From: Cyrtodaria siliqua | Taxonomy: Eukaryota; Mollusca; Bivalvia; Adapedonta; Hiatellidae | DNA: 64,000 bases | Reading direction: 5' to 3' | Assembly: GCA_037043455.1 (NCBI GenBank) | Contig: JAWPHD010011502.1 | Span: 1-64,000, forward strand | Part shown: positions 12,601 to 24,600 of the stretch, piece by piece | Position numbering within the stretch: position 1 is the first letter of the stretch | Layout of the letters: each line of letters opens with the position of its first letter | Program-made: the position numbers and the translations under genes | The notes under the pieces: model-generated | What the model was told of the DNA's origin: nothing | The model's input: only the letters and a program-made list of their open reading frames with translations | Database searches by the model: none

Positions 12601-15600
12601 GTTTAAAAAGAGTCCAGGGTCTTTTCCATGTATTGTGAAAGGGACCTTTTTAACCTTATTTGAAGGAAATTACGGGCATTTGCAAAGGACAATGGTAAGT
12701 TAAAGATCAGTTATCAAAGGAAGCAACTTAGCTGTAGACATTATTTAGAAAAAAATATTTGCGCAATATATATATGGTTATTTAGGATCAAGGAACATAA
12801 AAAATATACTGGATATTTAAAATAGACAATGTCTACGAAAAGTCAGGCTAAAAATATGTGGATTAAAGAACTGAATTTTGTTTAACGGCTCATCAACACA
12901 GTATAGATTATTTAGAGCCGCCCCAGAGAGAGGGGAAGGATACATAGGATCCAGGAACCGTGCCATAATTTTATTATCAAATAGATTCCTATGGTTCTTT
13001 AACGTGCTCGGAGGATAGACCGATACACGGGACCGCCCAGTTTACGTAACCATCCGACAGACAAGTGGATTAAAAGAGACCTTTGAGAAAAAAGTTATGT
13101 GTCAAATCTCACCTCCTGGCCCTGTTCCAATATTGGCTAAATGTAGAGGTTATTATGTAAGAAGCAAGTTGATTTGCTATAGTCAGAATTCAAAAGTTCC
13201 ATAAAAACTGGATTTTTAACAAATGTCCTACTAATTTTGAATGAATGAATGGTGTTTTACGGCACGGCACGTCGACAAATAAATAGGTCATATTGTGCGC
13301 AAAAACTGATGAAAGATGAAGAAATGAAGTAGTAATTAAAATTAATGTAATATATAAAGATAACTAATTTTGAGCTTGATTTGAAGGTCAAGGTCATGGA
13401 AACATTGGTACTGTTAGATAGCTAATGATCATATTGAGTGCTCAGTGCAACAATGTTGTAACTACATAAATAAAGAAGAAGATACAGCAGTGTGTAACAA
13501 CTGTTCAAATATCAAATCAATCGGCACAGAAGTTCAGTGACATACACTGGGACAGAGCCCATATTGCATGGAAGTTCAGTTACTTATACTTGGACAGGGC
13601 CCAAATTGCATCATAAGTTCAGTGACAAACACTGGGACAGGGCCCATATTGCATGGAAGTTCAGTTACTTATACTGGGACAGGGCCCAAATTGCATCATA
13701 AGTTCAGTGACATACACTGGGACAGGCATATTGCATAGAAGTTCAGTTACTTCCATATTACGAGGAGCGTTCATTATATAAAGCAACTAGCCGTCGTATT
13801 CAAGTTGTGTGAGGTTTACACACAAAATTTGAAAATGATCTTATAGAATGAACCTTAAGGGTGCCCTCTGCTGAGGTTTTGGATTTTTGCACTTCCGGAA
13901 ATTTACATTTGTTATATTTCAAAAATTATAATAAAACTGGAAAAAATAATTATACAGTAACAAACTTATGCCCAATAGGGATATTTTAGTGCAAAAAAAA
14001 AAAAAAAAAATTAGATTTTTTTTTTGACCTCACATGTTGTGCCCAAAATTGACAATTTTTAACATAAGCCAAAATGGGGGGTAGGGGTACAAAAGATGGT
14101 ATTTCTCAAAAACCATTTAAGATATTCACTTAATTTAAACTTTATTACAAAGACATGTGTTAGCATATACATAGACAGGAATAAAAAGTATTTTCCTATT
14201 ATTTGTTACAGACCTATGCCGTTATATGTCAGAGCTCGTCGAAATCTAAAAAAGCACATTTTTTTCTCAGTTTTTATTGAATATCTTTCTTATATGCACA
14301 CCGACCCCCAATTTTTATTTTTTCATTCTGATACTCAGGTCTTGTATATATTGTAGACAAAATATCTCAAAAATTTATCTGTTCCTTTATCATGAAAAAT
14401 TTATGGATCACAAATTTAAAAATGCAATTTATAGTAAACTGGGTGGGGTAATGACAAGGGATGTACTAATTTTTCAGATGGTGATAAAAATACCCCAACC
14501 CTTAATTTTTAGTCCTAAAGTATGATCTATTACATTAAAAAAGACGGAAAATCGATACCTGTTCTGCAAACCACACTACACACATGTAAGTTGCCATACA
14601 CAATTTGCAGCTGATTCAGAATTTAAAACCGCACTGTGAGAGTGTATTACTAAAGATTAATTTTGCGAAAAAGTTAAATCACCGACCCATCATTATTTTT
14701 CCAGAAACTAACTAGTAATATGTTAGTCTTCATAAAAAACAGGGAAATAAAAAATTCTATCTGTTCTGATATTCACCAGAGGGCACCCTTAAGTGACAAT
14801 TTCTGAAAATTTTATTAAAATCAGTGAAGATATAAGTCTATGACAACTGTTTGTTTGGGACATATTCATATACACTGCCTTAAAAAGTGGCAGAACAGTT
14901 TAATGAATTTGCATAGGTCGTAATGTTGGATTCATAAACAAGAGGCCTAAGAGGGCCTGCGGATGCTCTACTGACTAACATGGCTCTTATTACATCAATG
15001 AAGCGAGTGACTGCAATTTACATTTTTTTAAAAGTTCTGGGCAAAATACAGCATTTTTAACTAAATCAAAGGCCATAACTAAAAAATCTGGTAAAGTTTG
15101 GTAAAGATCAGATGAAAAATTAATTGAATTGAACTGAATGTTGTTTAACGGCTCATCAACACAGTATAGGTTATTTAGAGCCGCCCCAGAGAGAAGTGAA
15201 GGATACATAGGAATCCGTGAACTGTGCCCTACTCTTATTATCGAATAGATTCCTATGGTTCTTTAAATGGCTCGGAGGATAGACCGATACACGGGATCGC
15301 CAAGTTTACGTCCCCATCCGACGGACGAGGCCAAGGGAACGTGTCTTGCACAAGAACATGATGAACAAGAGGTCAATGACCTTGAAGCTCTAATGATTGA
15401 TTTTGATTTCAGGAAGTAGTCGCTACAAACTTGTTTTTTGAAAAATTATTTTTAGCCGTGGCGGCCATCTTGAATTTCCGGCTGATCTGAAATTTTGCTA
15501 GGATCAATTAGACATCAAGAGCAACATTCATGCGAAGTTTCATGAAAATGCGTCAAGTAGTTTCAGAGGAGTAGTCGCTACAAGTTTTCATTATATAAAT

Positions 15601-18600
15601 CTATGTAAACAAAGATGGCCGCTGACAGCCATGTTTAACGTCGAATCAAAACGATTTTTGACAAGGACCAACATCATGTCATGCTGATCATTTTAGAAAA
15701 AGTCCCATATCAAAATCACTTATAGTTTTCAAGAAGTTGTCGCTACAAACTTATTTTTTAAAAATCTATTTTTAGCTGTGGTGGCCATCTTGAATTTCTG
15801 GCCAAACTGAAATTTTGCTAGAATCAATTAGACATTAGAGCAACATTTCTGTAAGGTTTCATGAAAATCCGCCAAGTAGTTACAGAGGAGTAGTTGCTAC
15901 AAGTTTTCATTATATAACTCTATGTAAACAAAGATAGCCGCTGGCAGCCATGTTTAACGTAGAGCTAAAAATGAAGTCCCTATCGTATTAACGAGGCAAA
16001 ATATAACATTTTTAACAAAATCAAGGGACATAACTCCGCTGTTACTGTTCCGATCTGGCTGGTTTTTGAATCTTTCCAAGCTTTCATCGACATTAGCAAT
16101 CTGGTAAAGTTTAGTAAACATCGGATGAAAAATGAAGGCCCTAGCATCTTAACACGGCAAAATATAGCGTTTTTAACTAAATCAAGGGCCATAACTCCGC
16201 TGTTACTGGTCCAATCTGGTTGGTTTTCGAACTTATCCGAGCTTTTATTGACACTAACAATCTGCTATAGTTTGGTAAAGATCAGATGAAAAATGAAGGC
16301 CCTATCTTCTTAACGAGATAAAAGTTAACGATGGACGACGGACGGATGGACGGCTGACAACTCGGCATCCCATAAGCACTGTTGGCCTTTGGCCAGTAGA
16401 GCTAAAAATGACAACACTGAACAAAATATTTGCAAGAAAAAAAATGTTTGTGATGATTATTTTGTGTGAATGTTATTCTGAAAATGTACTCCATTATGAA
16501 CCAGCAGATCGCAGAAACTTTATCCCCCAAAAAATAACCCACTTAACAGTAATTATATATTTTTTTATAGCCGTGCCAAATATACCTGCATGGATATTGT
16601 ATCTTCTTTCCCCAAATCAAACGACACTGAATCCAACGATGGACTGTTCGGACTGTCTGTTGTAAACATCTCCATTATTGGGTCAAAACACCTGCAAATA
16701 ATGTTATAACATTTAGTTTTATAAACATCTAGTTTTTACAAACATCTAGTTTTATTTAAAACAGTGGGGCTGGCGTGGCGCAGTCGGTAGTACGGCGGAT
16801 TTGTAACCGGACGCCCCGGTCTCAATCCTCCGTGGTGCCACTGAGTTCCGTCGGTGTGTTCTTGGGCAAGACACTTTTCCTTAGCCTCGTCCGTCGGATG
16901 GGGACGTAAACCGGGCAGTCCCGTGTATCGGTCTATCCTCCGAGCACGTTAAAGAACCATAGGAATCTATTCGATAATAAGAGTAGGGCAGGTTCCCGGA
17001 TTCCTATGTATCCTTCCCCTCTCTCTGGGACGGCTCTAAATAACCTGTACTGAGTTGATGAGCCGTTAAACAACATTCAATTCAATTATTTAAAACACCT
17101 GCAAAGGTTATAATTACATACTCAAAACTCTATAATGTCAGCTTCTCCTTCTATTTTCAATGCTTTTCCTTCTTTTTTCAATGTAAACATTGGGTATAAA
17201 AAATGTATAATTTTTTAATTTTTTTTCCATCTTTTGTGTCGATTTAAAGAAAAGCAATTAATCATATAACAATGTCAGCATGTCATATAAATGCCTGTAT
17301 GTTTTAATGTAAACTCATTAACAAACAAACAGAATGAATTCATTGTAAATCCTATGGAATTCACTTTGTTGATTTTAAATGAAAATTGGAATGCTGGGTT
17401 TTAAAATTGTTGAAATTTTCTCCTTGTAAGATGAATTCATTTTACTTAAAATCACACAAAAATATTGACAAAATTTTGCAGCTAAAGTTTGTTGCTACCG
17501 ATCAACAATACCGCATATTTAATTGAAAATAGAAGGAAAATCGGATATCTTGCGTTTTGTTGAGTACAGGTATCTTGCGTTTTATTGAGTTTTGTTGAGT
17601 ACATAAAACACCGGCAACGGTCATACAGTTTAAGATATGTATGTACATCAGTGTTAATAATATCAAAAATTTAAACAAGGAAAAAAGTCTGGACAAACCT
17701 TGTAAACTCATCAAATGAAGTGAAGGCTGCCATGACACCCATTCTTTGTGCTATAGGAGGTTCATCCAACTGGTCTATGTGTGAGAAGTCGTCATCAAGG
17801 TTCAGGTTCTCCATACTCTGCACGCTATGCACGCTTGTCACACTGTGTGCACGGGAGTCCATACGCATCACCATCATCCTAAAACAGTTGTTACCATATT
17901 AGGGAATTAGTAAACAGCTTCAGTCTCTCAGAAGCTTTACAACTGCAACTTATATAGACTTCGTGAATGTTTCAAAGGTAAAAAAAATATTAGTCTGATA
18001 TCAACATCTATTTCTGATCCCAATCTCCCTACGTGGTTTGTCAATATGTGACCTCTGATTACATCAGCTGTATTTCCAATTCATTTCACGAATGTTTTAT
18101 AAATAAAACGTTTTTCTATGTATTAGCAAAACTTCCCAATGACCTGTGTGTAGATCGCTGTTTTTAATCAATCGATGGGGTATGGTCAGGCGAAATGTTC
18201 AACAAAATGCATACGTTAGGTAACAGCAATGTCAACCATATAGTACATGACAGTAATTAAACACTATTGATGTGAACATAATATATATCAGAAAGAATAC
18301 ATCATTCCTTAATAAAATAAGTCACGTTATCTCATCATTCAAATTTCGAAGTACACCATTATGAAAAAAGCAACGATATTCTTTCAATGACATGAGGTTT
18401 CAAAATAATCCCAATGCTATAGTATGGTGACATTGACAGACTTTCTCTGTCAAAATATTATGATCGACAACTATGTGGATGTGTTCAACACAACTGATTG
18501 ACTATTTTGCATAGAAACATTGCAAAACAAAACCAACTGATCATTAGGCATGTCTACATTCGAACAAAAATGATCCAAACCAAATAACAATTTATAAATC

Positions 18601-21600
18601 AAATGAACTGTTCATCGGAATGTTTCACCATACCTCATGTTTCAATTTACAATGTAAATGCCCCTTTTTCATGTGTATCATGTGTGTATTAAAGACACAT
18701 GTCATATAAAGAAAATCTTCTTTTTTTTAACAATGGTATACTTCGAAATTTGAATGATGTGATAAAATGGCTTATTTTATTTAGAAATAATGTCTCGTCT
18801 GGTCTCGCTGGACAAATGGACTATTATATGGACTATTATATGGACTATTATATGGACTATTATATGAACATATTATTGCCAACTGGGTTATGAATCAGAA
18901 ATATGGTTGACATTGCTCATGCCTGAAATCTGCATTTGATTGAACATTTCACTTGACCATATCCCATAAATCTTAGATTTTTTTTTTTAAAGATGGCAGA
19001 CCAATAGTCTTGAAAGAGATCAATATTTTTACATAAGGTACACTATATGAGATACATCATATTGATTGTTGTTGTTTTAAGTTAACTGGGATGGTTTTCA
19101 TAATTCAATTCGCTGAATATAGTGTTTGAATTTGTATGTGTAACCTATGTTACACATCAATTGTGTTGAGAAACCTTTTTAAAAACAAGAAATCTGTGGA
19201 TTCACATGTCTCGTCTAATGGGGGCGGAACTTAACAATAAAAGATAACTGATGCTTAAATGAAAGTTTGTAAACAATTTAATAACTAAAATCAATGGAGT
19301 TTGCTGAGATGACATTTAAGTGCATTTGTTTAAAAACAAAATGCTATTCTATAAAAAAATTAAAATAAAATAAAAACAAGAGGTCAACGACCTTGAAGCT
19401 CTACTGATAGGTTTTTGATAGCTAGATCAGCATTCCTGTGAAGTTCCATGAAAAGTCTGTAAAGTAGTTTCAGAGGAATAGTCTCTACACGCTTTTACTA
19501 TATAACTCTATGTAAACAAAGATGGCCATTGGCAGCCATGTTTAACGTTGAATTGATTTTTGACATGTCATGAGGATCGTTTTAGAAGAAGCCCATATCA
19601 ATATCACCTATAGCAGTCGCTACAAATTTGTTCTTTTTAAATCTATTTTTAGCCGTGGTGGCCATCTTGAATTTCCACCCATCCTGAAAGTCCCAAATCC
19701 GTCAAGTAGTTTCAGAGGAGTAGTCGCTGCAAGTTTTTATTATATAACTCTATGTAAACAAAGGTGGCAGCTGACTGCCATGCTTAATGTCGATCAAAAT
19801 AATTTTCGACAAGGATCAACATCATGTCATGCTGATCAGTTTAGAAAAAGTCCCATATCAATATAATTGATAGTTTTCAAGAAGTAGTTGCTACAAACTT
19901 GTTTTTTAAAAATCTATTTTTAGCCGTGGCTTGAAATTTTGCTAGGATCCACTAGACATCAAGAGCAACATTCCTGTGAAGTCTCATGAAAATCAGTCAA
20001 GTAGTTTCAGAGAAGTCGCTACAACTTTTTACTATTTAACTCTATGTAAACAAAGATGGCCACTGGCAGCCATGTTTAACGTTGATTTTCGTCAAGGACC
20101 AACATCATGTTATGCTGATCATTTTAGAAAAAGTCCCATATCAATATCACTTATAGTTTTCAATAAGTATTCGATACAAACTTGCTTTTTAAAAATCTAT
20201 TTTTAGCTTTGGCAGCCATCTTGGAGTTCACATCAACATGAATTTGTGCTAGGATCAACTAGACATCAGTGGCAACATTTCTGTAAAGTTTCATGAAAAT
20301 CCATCCAGTAGTTTCAGAGGAGTAGTCGCTCCTAAAAATATTTATGGACGGACGGATAGACGGACACCGCACCATGGCATAAGCTCTGCTGATCTTTGAT
20401 CAGTAGAGCTAATAATTAAATAAATAAAAAATCATCAGCTCCAAAAAGTAGGTCAAGGTCATAGATGAAATCCCTGCGTCCAAAAAGACGCACTACCCAA
20501 GACACAACTTTGTCAAAATAGAATATTTTGTCTTCCAAAGATTAAGCTATAAACTAGGTTTAAAGCATCTAGTACATAATTATAGTTCATGAGAAAGTGA
20601 TGTAAATGTAACAATTAAAGTTATCTGCCCTTTGCTTGGATGGTGAAGGTCACATCCACATTTGCTTTTTGACACGTTGTGATGTACTACCCAAGAAACG
20701 ACTATAAGCGAAGTTTGAAAACTGTAGTGCATACAGTTTGCGAGAAAGTGACCTAAGCGCAAATGTTGAAGGTACAAATTATTAGGTTATCTGCCCCTTG
20801 CTTGGAGGGTCAAGGTTACATCCACATTTCCTTTGTCACTTTTCAGTGTACCACTCGATACAACTGTAAGTAAAATTTGAAAGCTCTAGTGCATAAAAAA
20901 GTTTACCCGTTCATAAAATATACATGCTAATCAAAGAGAAAAAAAACACACATTCAAAATGGTCAAGTTAAACAATTTGTTTTTGTTGAAATCAAAGTAT
21001 AACCCAGTTAAAAACTACACCAAACACAGGTGTATATGTTTTGTATGATAAACTATGATCGACAAATATATAAAGAGTGAAAGGCGTATAAAATAAACAA
21101 ACAAAAAACTGCACCAAAGTCCGCCATCTTTTTTTCATCGCAATTTCACGCTTCCTGGTTTGAGAACAAAACACTAAAAAAAGCAATTAAAAACTTGCTA
21201 AAAACAACCCACGCAAATCGTGAAAAGGATACTTACAATTTCGTTTTGCAGCAACTAACCATGTTGTTTATAATGTCTTCAACTATAAAACCCGATAAAT
21301 CATGGAGGGAAATCACATTCAACATTCTAAAACATGGCGGCTAAAGTGAACGTGCATGACCGAAGTATTCCGAATGAGTAGACGACAAGTGTTTGGCACG
21401 CTTCTGTCCGAGACCGATCCCTTTAATTATCATGACAGGAAACCGTGAGATATCTTTTTTAATGCCACAAAGGCCACAAAGAAGAGATTTAACCAATTTA
21501 GACTCACCTATTTGGATGCGAACGTGGCAGTACAAATCTGAACTCTACTACCAGGATACCATCCTCTAGCTCTCTATGTACCAGACAGTTCAAGTCATAT

Positions 21601-24600
21601 GCAATGTAAGCTCTCCTTATGTATACCTGTAAACAGTATGTATGTGATTGTATTTCCCAATTTATACAGGTACCTGTAAACAGTAATGTACGTGATTGTA
21701 TGTCCGGATTTATACAGGTACTTGTAAACAGTAATGTACGTGATTGTATGTCCCAATTTATACAGGTACCTGTAAACAGTAATGTACGTGATTGTATGTC
21801 CGGATTTATACAGGTACCTGTAAACAGTAATGTATGTGATTGTAGGTTCCAATTTATACAGGTACCTGTAAACAGTAATGTACGTGATTGTATGTCCCAA
21901 TTTATACAGGTACCTGTAAACAGTAATGTACGTGATTGTATGTCGGATATATTCAGTTACCTGTAAACAGTAATGTACGTGAATGTATGTCTGGATTTAT
22001 ACAGGTACCTGTAAACAGTAATGTACGTGATTGTATGTCCGGAGTTATAGAGGTACCTGTAAACAGTAATGTACGTAATTGTATGTCCGAAGTTATAGAG
22101 GTACCAGTAAACAGTAATGTACGTGATTGTATGTCTGCAGTTATAGAGGAACCTGTAAACAGTAATGTACGTGATTGTATGTCCGGAGTTATAGAGGTAC
22201 CTGTAAACAGTAATGTACGTGATTGTATGTCCGGAGTTATAGAGGTACCTGTAAACAGTAATGTACGTGATTGTATGTCCCGATTTATACAGGTACCTGT
22301 AAACAGTAATGTACGTGATTGTATGTCCAGATTTATACAGGTACCTGTACACAGTGATGCATGTGATTGTATGTTCAGATTTATACAGGTACCTGTAAAC
22401 AGTAATGCACGTGATTGTATGTCCAGATTTATACAGGTACCTGTAAACAGTAATGTACGTGATTGTATGTCCAGATTTATACAGGTACCTGTACACAGTA
22501 TAAATGCACGTGATTGTATGTCCAGATTTATACAGGTACCTGTACACAGTGATGCATGTGATTGTATGTTCAGATTTATACAGGTACCTGTAAACAGTAA
22601 TGCACGTGATTGTATGTCCAGATTTATACAGGTACCTGTACACAGTAATGCACGTGATTGTATGTCCAGATTTATACAGATACCTGTCAACAGTAATGCA
22701 CGTGATTGTATGTTCAGATTTATACAGGTACCTGTAAACAGTAATGCACGTGTTTGTATGTCCAGATTTATACAGGTACCTGTACACAGTAATGCACGTG
22801 ATTGTATGTCCAGATTTATACAGGTATCTGTAAACAGTAATGCACGTGATTGTATGTCCAGATTTATACAGGTATCTGTAAACAGTAATGCACGTGATTG
22901 TATGTCCAGATTTATACAGGTACCTGTAAACAGTAATGCACGTGACTGTATGTCCAGATTTATACAGGTACCTGTAAACAGTAATGCACGTGATTGTATG
23001 TCCAGATTTATACAGGTACATGTAAACAGTAATGCACTTGATTGTATGTTCAGATTTATACAGGTACCTGTAAACAGAAATGCACGTGATTGTATGTTCA
23101 GATTTATACAGATACCTGTAAACAGTAATGCACTTGATTGTATGTTCAGATTTATACAGGTACCTGTAAACAGAAATGCACGTGATTGTATGTTCAGATT
23201 TATACAGATACCTGTCAACAGAAATGCACGTGATTTTTATATTCAGATTTATACAGGTACCTGTAAACAGTAATGCACGTGATTTTTATGTTCAGATTTA
23301 TACAGGTACCTGTAAACAGTAATGCACGTGATTGTATGTTCAGATTTATACAGGTACCTGTAAACAGTAATGCACGTGATTGTATGTCCAGATTTATACA
23401 GGTATCTGTAAACAGTAATGCACTTGATTGTATGTTCAGATTTATACAGGTACCTGTAAACAGAAATGTACGTGATTGTATGTCACAATTTATACAGGTA
23501 CCTGTAAACAGTAATGCACGTGATTGTATGTCCAGATTTATACAGGTACCTGTAAACAGAAATGCACGTGATTTTTATATTCAGATTTATACAGGTACCT
23601 GTAAACAGTAATGCACGTGATTTTTATGTTCAGATTTATACAGGTACCTGTAAACAGTAATGCACGTGATTGTATGTTCAGATTTATACAGTTAAGAATT
23701 GTATTCTGGACAATCTTAGAGGAACACATGGCAATATCTTGTGTCCTTTTTTGCCAGAAATGTTGTTTTGTTGTATTACCAAATTTTGTCTGAATGGTGT
23801 TTATCATCATTTTTCAGTACATTTAAGGCTATGTATAACAGTCAGTTTGTAGTGGTGGAGGCAGACCACCCACTTATTCCTGGGTAGAACCAGTACTGTA
23901 TATCTACCACCATCCGTAGTGTTACCAAATATACGCAAATTGTGCCCTAGGTATTGAGTTGATATTATATCAAATATTCAATTAAGATCCACAAATTGAA
24001 CAGAAAAGAGGATGTGTTTCCTTTAATATAGTAAATGTTTTAAATGTCTGAAGGAACATATGGAATATTTATAAATATGAAAATTTACTGATTTATAGGG
24101 AAAAAATAATAGCAACTGTATGAAAAATATGCATACTTAAAGGTAATAATGCTTTATTTGACCAATAAAGGATTTTGCATTCATTAGCAGAGGTTTTCTT
24201 TGCTTTAAATGATATTTATCAATAGTCCATATCGTGGGCTTAGCGCGAAACTAGTCTATCTGCATTTTTCGAAATTATCGAGGAGAAGCAAAAAACTGAT
24301 TATTATTGCAATGAAAATAATTATGGGCATTTCATTAAGCAATAACATCAAACAAATCAATTTATCACTTAAATATCTGATTTTTTAAAAGAAAAAACAT
24401 GATTTAAAGATTTTGTCAAATAGACTAGTTTCACGTCAAATTGGAGATATGTTGAAAATAATATTAGCGCGAAACTAGTCTATTTGCCCCAAAATTACTT
24501 TTTAAGCCATTATTCTGGTCTAGATTGATAAGTAATGATCTGTTATAAAATAATTTAATAGAATTTTACCTCTATAAACCAACCTTTTAGGTTAAAAGAC

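Larger units (their letters stand above)
14937..16408 (+). mobile_element. pearl-type element family b, interrupted by SINE-A and a family a piece
   Basis: 5' end 'aacaagaggcctaagagggc' with 'gctctactgac'; 3' end 'ggacgacggacggatggacg' then 'ggcctttggccagtagagct', so ends pair (GCTCTACTG with CAGTAGAGC) and the 3' end is a hairpin. Core units of ~170 bp repeat 'gaaggccctatcgtcttaac' and 'tttttaactaaatcaagggc'. After 15119 the first core is split by SINE-A (15120-15357) and a family a fragment (15363-15971), resuming at 'atgaagtccctatcg'. Confidence 0.8.

Noticed and set aside
16766..16838. functional tRNA gene
   Set aside because: Same reason: it is the head of SINE-A, flanked by a 12-bp target duplication outside the whole SINE.
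21230..21290. additional ACC exon between exons 4 and 5 ([14 protein letters not shown])
   Set aside because: Exon 4 and exon 5 phases already join as a split Arg codon; inserting this exon in that phase gives AGT TGA, a stop.
21936..23273. 445-codon plus-strand ORF and 421/354-codon minus ORFs
   Set aside because: They are translations of a 48-bp tandem repeat whose length is a multiple of three; no non-repeat domain, and several frames are open at once.
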